Assembly: GCA_014237955.1 (NCBI GenBank)
Contig: JABABY010000113.1
Location: forward strand, 1 to 6,716
DNA length: 6,716 bases
Origin: Planctomycetota bacterium
Lineage (GTDB): Bacteria; Planctomycetota; Planctomycetia; Pirellulales; UBA7805
Reading direction: 5' to 3'
Under the pieces are notes generated by a model, which saw only the letters and a list, made by a program, of their open reading frames with translations, was not told the DNA's origin and did no database searches. Positions 5,045 to 6,716 of the stretch are shown here, one piece after another. Every line of letters begins with the position of its first letter. Positions within the stretch are counted from its first letter, which is position 1. A program made the translations under genes and the position numbers.

Positions 5045-6716
5045 TTAACGTTCGATCCGAAAAGTGTCCAACTTGCGGTAGAGCGTCGCCCGCCCAATTC
5101 CCAATAATTTAGCGGCGGAAGCAACATTGCCACTGGAGCGATCCAGCGCCCGGCGGATCAATCGCTGTTCCCACGACGAAAGGGAGAGTGTTTCTCGTTT
5201 TTGCCCAGGGATATCCCGCAGAGGAAAATCGTCAGCCGTAATTCCAGCTTCAGTGGCCAGCACCACCGCAGAGTCGATCGCATTGCGGAGTTGTCGGACG
5301 TTGCCTGGCCAATGGTATTCCAGCAATTTCCGCCTTGCAGCAGCAGCCATTTTCAATCCGGGGCGGCCGTGCTCATGCCGGTAATGATCCAACAAAGACT
5401 CGATCAGCAACGCAACGTCACCGCCCCGCTGCCGGAGTGGAGGCACGTCGATTTGAAAGACCCCGAGGCGATAATAGAGATCCTCTCGAAAGCGATGCTC
5501 ACGAACCAATGCCTCTAAATCCTGGTTTGTAGCGGCGATCACCCTCACATCAACTCTAATTTCCTCGCTGCTGCCTATAGGGAGAAACGGATGCCCCTCA
5601 AGAATTCTCAGTAGCTTGGCTTGGCCCTCGAGGGACAATTCACCCACCTCATCAAGAAACAGTGTCCCCAGATCAGCATGCTGGAAAAATCCTAGATGAT
5701 CTCGGTCAGCGCCTGTAAACGCTCCTGCCTTATGGCCAAACAACTGACTTTCAATTAACTCTGATGGCATTGCCGCACAGTTAATGGTCAGAAAGGGCTT
5801 GTCGGCCCTTGGGCTATTGCGTTGGATGGCCCTAGCAACCAATTCTTTACCTGTTCCACTTTCGCCGCGAACGAGTACACAACCTCTCGCTTTAGAGAAT
5901 TTTTGTATTTTTAACTTTAGCTCCAACATCAAATCACACTGGCCGATCATTTCGTCATGCCCCGGCGACTTGGCAGCTAATTGCCAATAATCGATCTTAA
6001 GGCTCGAGGCCTGCTGAGCCCGGAGGAGTGCCACCGTCAAAATATTGGCGACCGACATCGAAAAATCGAATTGGCACTGACTAAAATGTTCCTGCTCGCG
6101 GCAAATGTGAATCACACCACAAAGACTTTCCCGGTGAAGAAGAGGCACACAGATTGCGTCCGAAAAATGTTCCGTACTCTGCGAAAGATTTTGCACGCGT
6201 TCATTAGCAACCCAGACCGCACGCCCATTCCGGCAAACCATCTCCGTCAGTAACGTGTTCAAACCCACAGGTTCTGTGGAATGCTCTGGAACCACTACCT
6301 GTGGAACCAACTGGCCAGTCTCTGTCAGCCGGAGAAATCCGACCTCAGACGCTGCAATATGCTCATGTACCAGTTCGATCGCAATACGGATCGCTTCATC
6401 CGGCTCAACGCTACCGAGTAAGCGGATACTCAACTGGTAGAGTACAAGAAGATCGCTCATCCGCTGATCGTCATGAAGTGCTCCCAGCGTCACTTCCTCG
6501 GTATCTTCAGAATCGACCGCTTGGTCTTTAACAAGTGTTTGGACCCATCTTCGATCATCTCTTAATTCTGCAGACAAGTCGGTACACAAATGGAACAAGA
6601 ACTCCGTCGCGCCGATCCGAATCTGTACATTATCTTCAAGAAGGGCATCCTCTACCCGCTGTCCATTGATATAGGAGCCATGGTGACTGCCCGCGTCACA
6701 TAACCTCCATTGTCCT
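5045..6716 (-). CDS. Sigma-54-dependent activator with FHA-GAF-AAA+-HTH (5' end outside window)
   Basis: The frame is open to the window edge and gives 556 visible residues. The TTG at 6598 is not the start, because upstream codons complete the C-terminal half of an FHA domain (LCDAGSHHGSYINGQRV then a basic-acidic IRIGATEF strand, residues 5-39), which binds phosphothreonine. A GAF-type sensor domain follows at about 85-235 (CVPLLHRESLCGVIHI). The AAA+ domain has Walker A GESGTGKE at 284-291, an intact GAFTGA loop at 331-336 that contacts sigma-54, Walker B GTLFLDEVGE at 350-359 and FREDLYYRL at 409-417. The C-terminal Fis-type HTH is at about 518-549 (SAAKLLGIGRATLYRKL). It therefore should remodel sigma-54 RNA polymerase in response to a phosphorylated partner and/or a GAF ligand. 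No response-regulator receiver is visible. The stop lies 14 bases before the sulfotransferase start. Its target promoters are not evident in this window. Confidence 0.95.
   Translation of the reverse strand, partial: GQWRLCDAGSHHGSYINGQRVEDALLEDNVQIRIGATEFLFHLCTDLSAELRDDRRWVQTLVKDQAVDSEDTEEVTLGALHDDQRMSDLLVLYQLSIRLLGSVEPDEAIRIAIELVHEHIAASEVGFLRLTETGQLVPQVVVPEHSTEPVGLNTLLTEMVCRNGRAVWVANERVQNLSQSTEHFSDAICVPLLHRESLCGVIHICREQEHFSQCQFDFSMSVANILTVALLRAQQASSLKIDYWQLAAKSPGHDEMIGQCDLMLELKLKIQKFSKARGCVLVRGESGTGKELVARAIQRNSPRADKPFLTINCAAMPSELIESQLFGHKAGAFTGADRDHLGFFQHADLGTLFLDEVGELSLEGQAKLLRILEGHPFLPIGSSEEIRVDVRVIAATNQDLEALVREHRFREDLYYRLGVFQIDVPPLRQRGGDVALLIESLLDHYRHEHGRPGLKMAAAARRKLLEYHWPGNVRQLRNAIDSAVVLATEAGITADDFPLRDIPGQKRETLSLSSWEQRLIRRALDRSSGNVASAAKLLGIGRATLYRKLDTFRIER

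Noticed and set aside
6598..6600. TTG as the start of the sigma-54 regulator
   Set aside because: Codons upstream in the same frame continue a clear FHA domain to the window edge, so the gene is partial rather than starting here.

Overview
The window looks like a fragment of a planctomycete chromosome, most likely of the Pirellulales. This is an inference from gene content: a secreted PQQ-type propeller protein opening with the WTRFRGPNGAG signature common in that group, a membrane-anchored PAPS sulfotransferase, and a sigma-54 activator carrying an FHA domain. Gene density is ordinary, base composition is moderate, and every gene lies on the minus strand, so transcription runs from right to left.

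Reading in the direction of transcription: (1) 6716-5045 encodes a sigma-54-dependent activator with FHA, GAF, AAA+ and Fis-type HTH domains, whose N-terminus lies beyond the window. (2) 5030-3807 encodes a sulfotransferase starting only 14 bases after the regulator, so the two are probably co-transcribed. (3) 3703-2465 encodes a secreted beta-propeller protein with eight visible blade-like repeats. (4) 2464-2110 is a non-coding stretch with several small hairpins and a reasonable sigma-70-type promoter. (5) 2109-1864 is rpmA (ribosomal protein L27). (6) A strong intrinsic terminator lies immediately before obg. (7) 1769-768 is obg (ribosome-assembly GTPase). (8) 771-55 is coaX (type III pantothenate kinase), overlapping obg by ATGA.

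rpmA, obg and coaX form a housekeeping cluster for ribosome subunit maturation and coenzyme A synthesis. A 9-bp stem followed by a T-run sits 18 bases before the obg ATG, so obg and coaX should be expressed below rpmA, by readthrough or regulated antitermination. rplU, the usual partner of rpmA, is absent here.

The first ~90 bases are anomalous. Composition drops sharply to AT-rich, coaX loses its expected C-terminus (the TGG motif region), and another minus-strand frame becomes coding-like up to the window edge. This is either a chimeric assembly join or a real insertion or rearrangement breakpoint. I see no clearly new defence, mobile or CRISPR-like system; the main oddities are this junction, the terminator before obg, and the regulator-sulfotransferase pair.
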